Source: Nitratiruptor sp. (GTDB taxonomy: Bacteria; Campylobacterota; Campylobacteria; Campylobacterales; Nitratiruptoraceae). Taken from it: a stretch of DNA of 5,314 nt. The stretch covers positions 1 through 5,314 of the forward strand of contig WGBB01000054.1 in NCBI GenBank assembly GCA_015494505.1. Reading direction: 5' to 3'. Positions within the stretch are counted from its first letter, which is position 1. The number at the start of each line of letters is the position of its first letter. Under the pieces are notes generated by a model. It had not been told where the DNA came from, did not search any database, and saw only the letters and a list, made by a program, of their open reading frames with translations. Shown here one piece after another: positions 4,652 through 5,314 of this stretch. The translations under genes and the position numbers were made by a program.

Positions 4652-5200
4652 ATGACGGCCAGATACATTCCTCGCTACACCTATGAAGACTACAAGCAGT
4701 GGGAAGGAGACTGGGAGCTGATCGACGGTATTCCCATAGCCATGGCTCCTAGTCCTGTGAGTGAGCATCAGCTCCTTTTAGTAGAGATTGCCAAAGAGCT
4801 CTCTTTTGCTTTAGAGAGTTGCGAAGAGTGTTTTGTAGTGGCAGAAGAGGACTGGATCATCGATAACGAGACTGTGGTGCGACCCGATATCAGCGTGGTG
4901 TGCGGTAAGCTCGAAGACTTCATCCGCAAACCTCCCTACTTGATCGTCGAGATAGTTTCTCCTTCGAGTGCCCATAAAGACGAGAGAGTGAAGTTTTCGC
5001 TCTATGAAGAGGAGAAGGTGGAGTACTACGTTTTAGTCTATCCCAAAGAGTGCAAAGCGAGGATTTTTCATCTTCGAAATAGCAAATACGATAAAGTGGG
5101 GGATTTTATAGAAGAGACGGCGCATCTTGCAGGAGATTGTCCCATCACTATAGATTTTGCCAAAGTGTGCAAAAAGCTCAAAAGGCTGCGCCAGCAATGA
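4652..5200 (+). CDS. Uma2 family (DUF820) putative restriction-type endonuclease
   Basis: The 182-residue protein matches the Uma2/DUF820 family (PF05685), which has a PD-(D/E)XK nuclease fold; cellular function is poorly known. It has the N-terminal YTYEDYKQWEGDWELIDG (9-26) followed by APSPVSEHQ, the central VVRPDISVV (75-83; D79 probable metal ligand), and YLIVEIVSPSS (96-106; E100). The migrated lysine position is KDERVKFSLYE (109-119; D110, K114), followed by VEYYVLVYPK. All family landmarks are present, so the nuclease is probably intact. There is no signal peptide or membrane segment. The ATG has AAAAGG six bases upstream and its own extended -10. The stop codon overlaps the next gene through ATGA, so the two are likely cotranslated. 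The family is abundant in Cyanobacteria and sporadic elsewhere, so acquisition by transfer is possible; codon use does not clearly stand out. Confidence 0.88.
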   Translation: MTARYIPRYTYEDYKQWEGDWELIDGIPIAMAPSPVSEHQLLLVEIAKELSFALESCEECFVVAEEDWIIDNETVVRPDISVVCGKLEDFIRKPPYLIVEIVSPSSAHKDERVKFSLYEEEKVEYYVLVYPKECKARIFHLRNSKYDKVGDFIEETAHLAGDCPITIDFAKVCKKLKRLRQQ

Positions 5201-5314
5201 AGTGTACCCAGCGTTTCCACCCCAGTATCGACGATTTTCGCTCCTCTTTTTGTCGCGACCGCGACCGCATCATCCACTCCTCCTCTTTTCGCCGGCTCGA
5301 GTACAAAACTCAAG
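5197..5314 (+). CDS. dgt: dGTPase-like dNTP triphosphohydrolase, N-terminus (runs off right edge)
   Basis: Only the first 39 codons are visible. After MKCTQRFHPSIDDF the protein reads RDRDRIIHSSSFRRLEYKT (20-38), the strongly conserved opening of bacterial deoxyguanosinetriphosphate triphosphohydrolases, HD-domain enzymes that cut dGTP or other dNTPs into the nucleoside and triphosphate. The HD metal ligands lie beyond the window. The ATG at 5197-5199 shares ATGA with the Uma2 stop codon, giving a four-base overlap. AAAGG at 5181-5185 is 11 bases upstream, rather far, so translation is probably coupled to the Uma2 gene. The assignment rests on one motif, although that motif is distinctive. 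Substrate choice within the family cannot be told, so the gene symbol is by family only. Confidence 0.8.
   Translation, partial: MKCTQRFHPSIDDFRSSFCRDRDRIIHSSSFRRLEYKTQ

Noticed and set aside
5068..5313. Minus-strand frame at the right edge
   Set aside because: It is antisense to the Uma2 C-terminus and the dgt start, both supported by family motifs.

Overview
This window is a chromosome replication-origin region from a member of the Campylobacterota (former Epsilonproteobacteria). The evidence is the order dnaA-dnaN-gyrB on one strand with ruvC divergent from dnaA, a DnaA protein of the short epsilonproteobacterial type, and DnaA boxes built on the core TTCAC/GTGAA. G+C is moderate by eye, higher in dnaA and lower in dnaN. 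That would fit a free-living, possibly vent-type genus such as Sulfurovum, Nitratiruptor or a relative, but the genus is an inference only.

Layout, left to right. Bases 1-742 hold the first 247 codons of gyrB on the minus strand, running off the left edge. dnaN (755-1822, minus) lies 12 bases upstream of it. The 158-base dnaA-dnaN gap (1823-1980) contains an about 84 percent AT stretch, a run of TAG triplets and adjacent DnaA boxes, and looks like the unwinding half of the origin. dnaA (1981-3306, minus, GTG start) follows. The 212-base gap between dnaA and ruvC (3307-3518) carries ten matches to the DnaA-box core, arranged as three head-to-head pairs plus extra boxes at exact 11-base steps. 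ruvC (3519-3995, plus, TTG start) and thyX (3961-4599, minus) converge and overlap by 35 bases. A 52-base gap with two face-to-face TATAAT elements separates thyX from a Uma2-family nuclease gene (4652-5200, plus). That gene overlaps the start of a dgt-like dGTPase gene (5197 to the right edge) through ATGA.

The core genes belong together: DnaA opens the origin, DnaN clamps the polymerase, gyrase removes the supercoils and RuvC cuts Holliday junctions. ThyX makes dTMP and the dgt-like enzyme degrades dNTPs, so nucleotide-supply genes sit next to the origin. The most interesting content is non-coding. It is a probable bipartite oriC flanking dnaA, with a helically phased DnaA-box array on one side and an AT-rich unwinding element with DnaA-trio-like triplets on the other. 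I see no phage, insertion sequence, CRISPR array, tRNA or rRNA, and no wholly new gene system. The Uma2-dgt pair is the only accessory-looking part.
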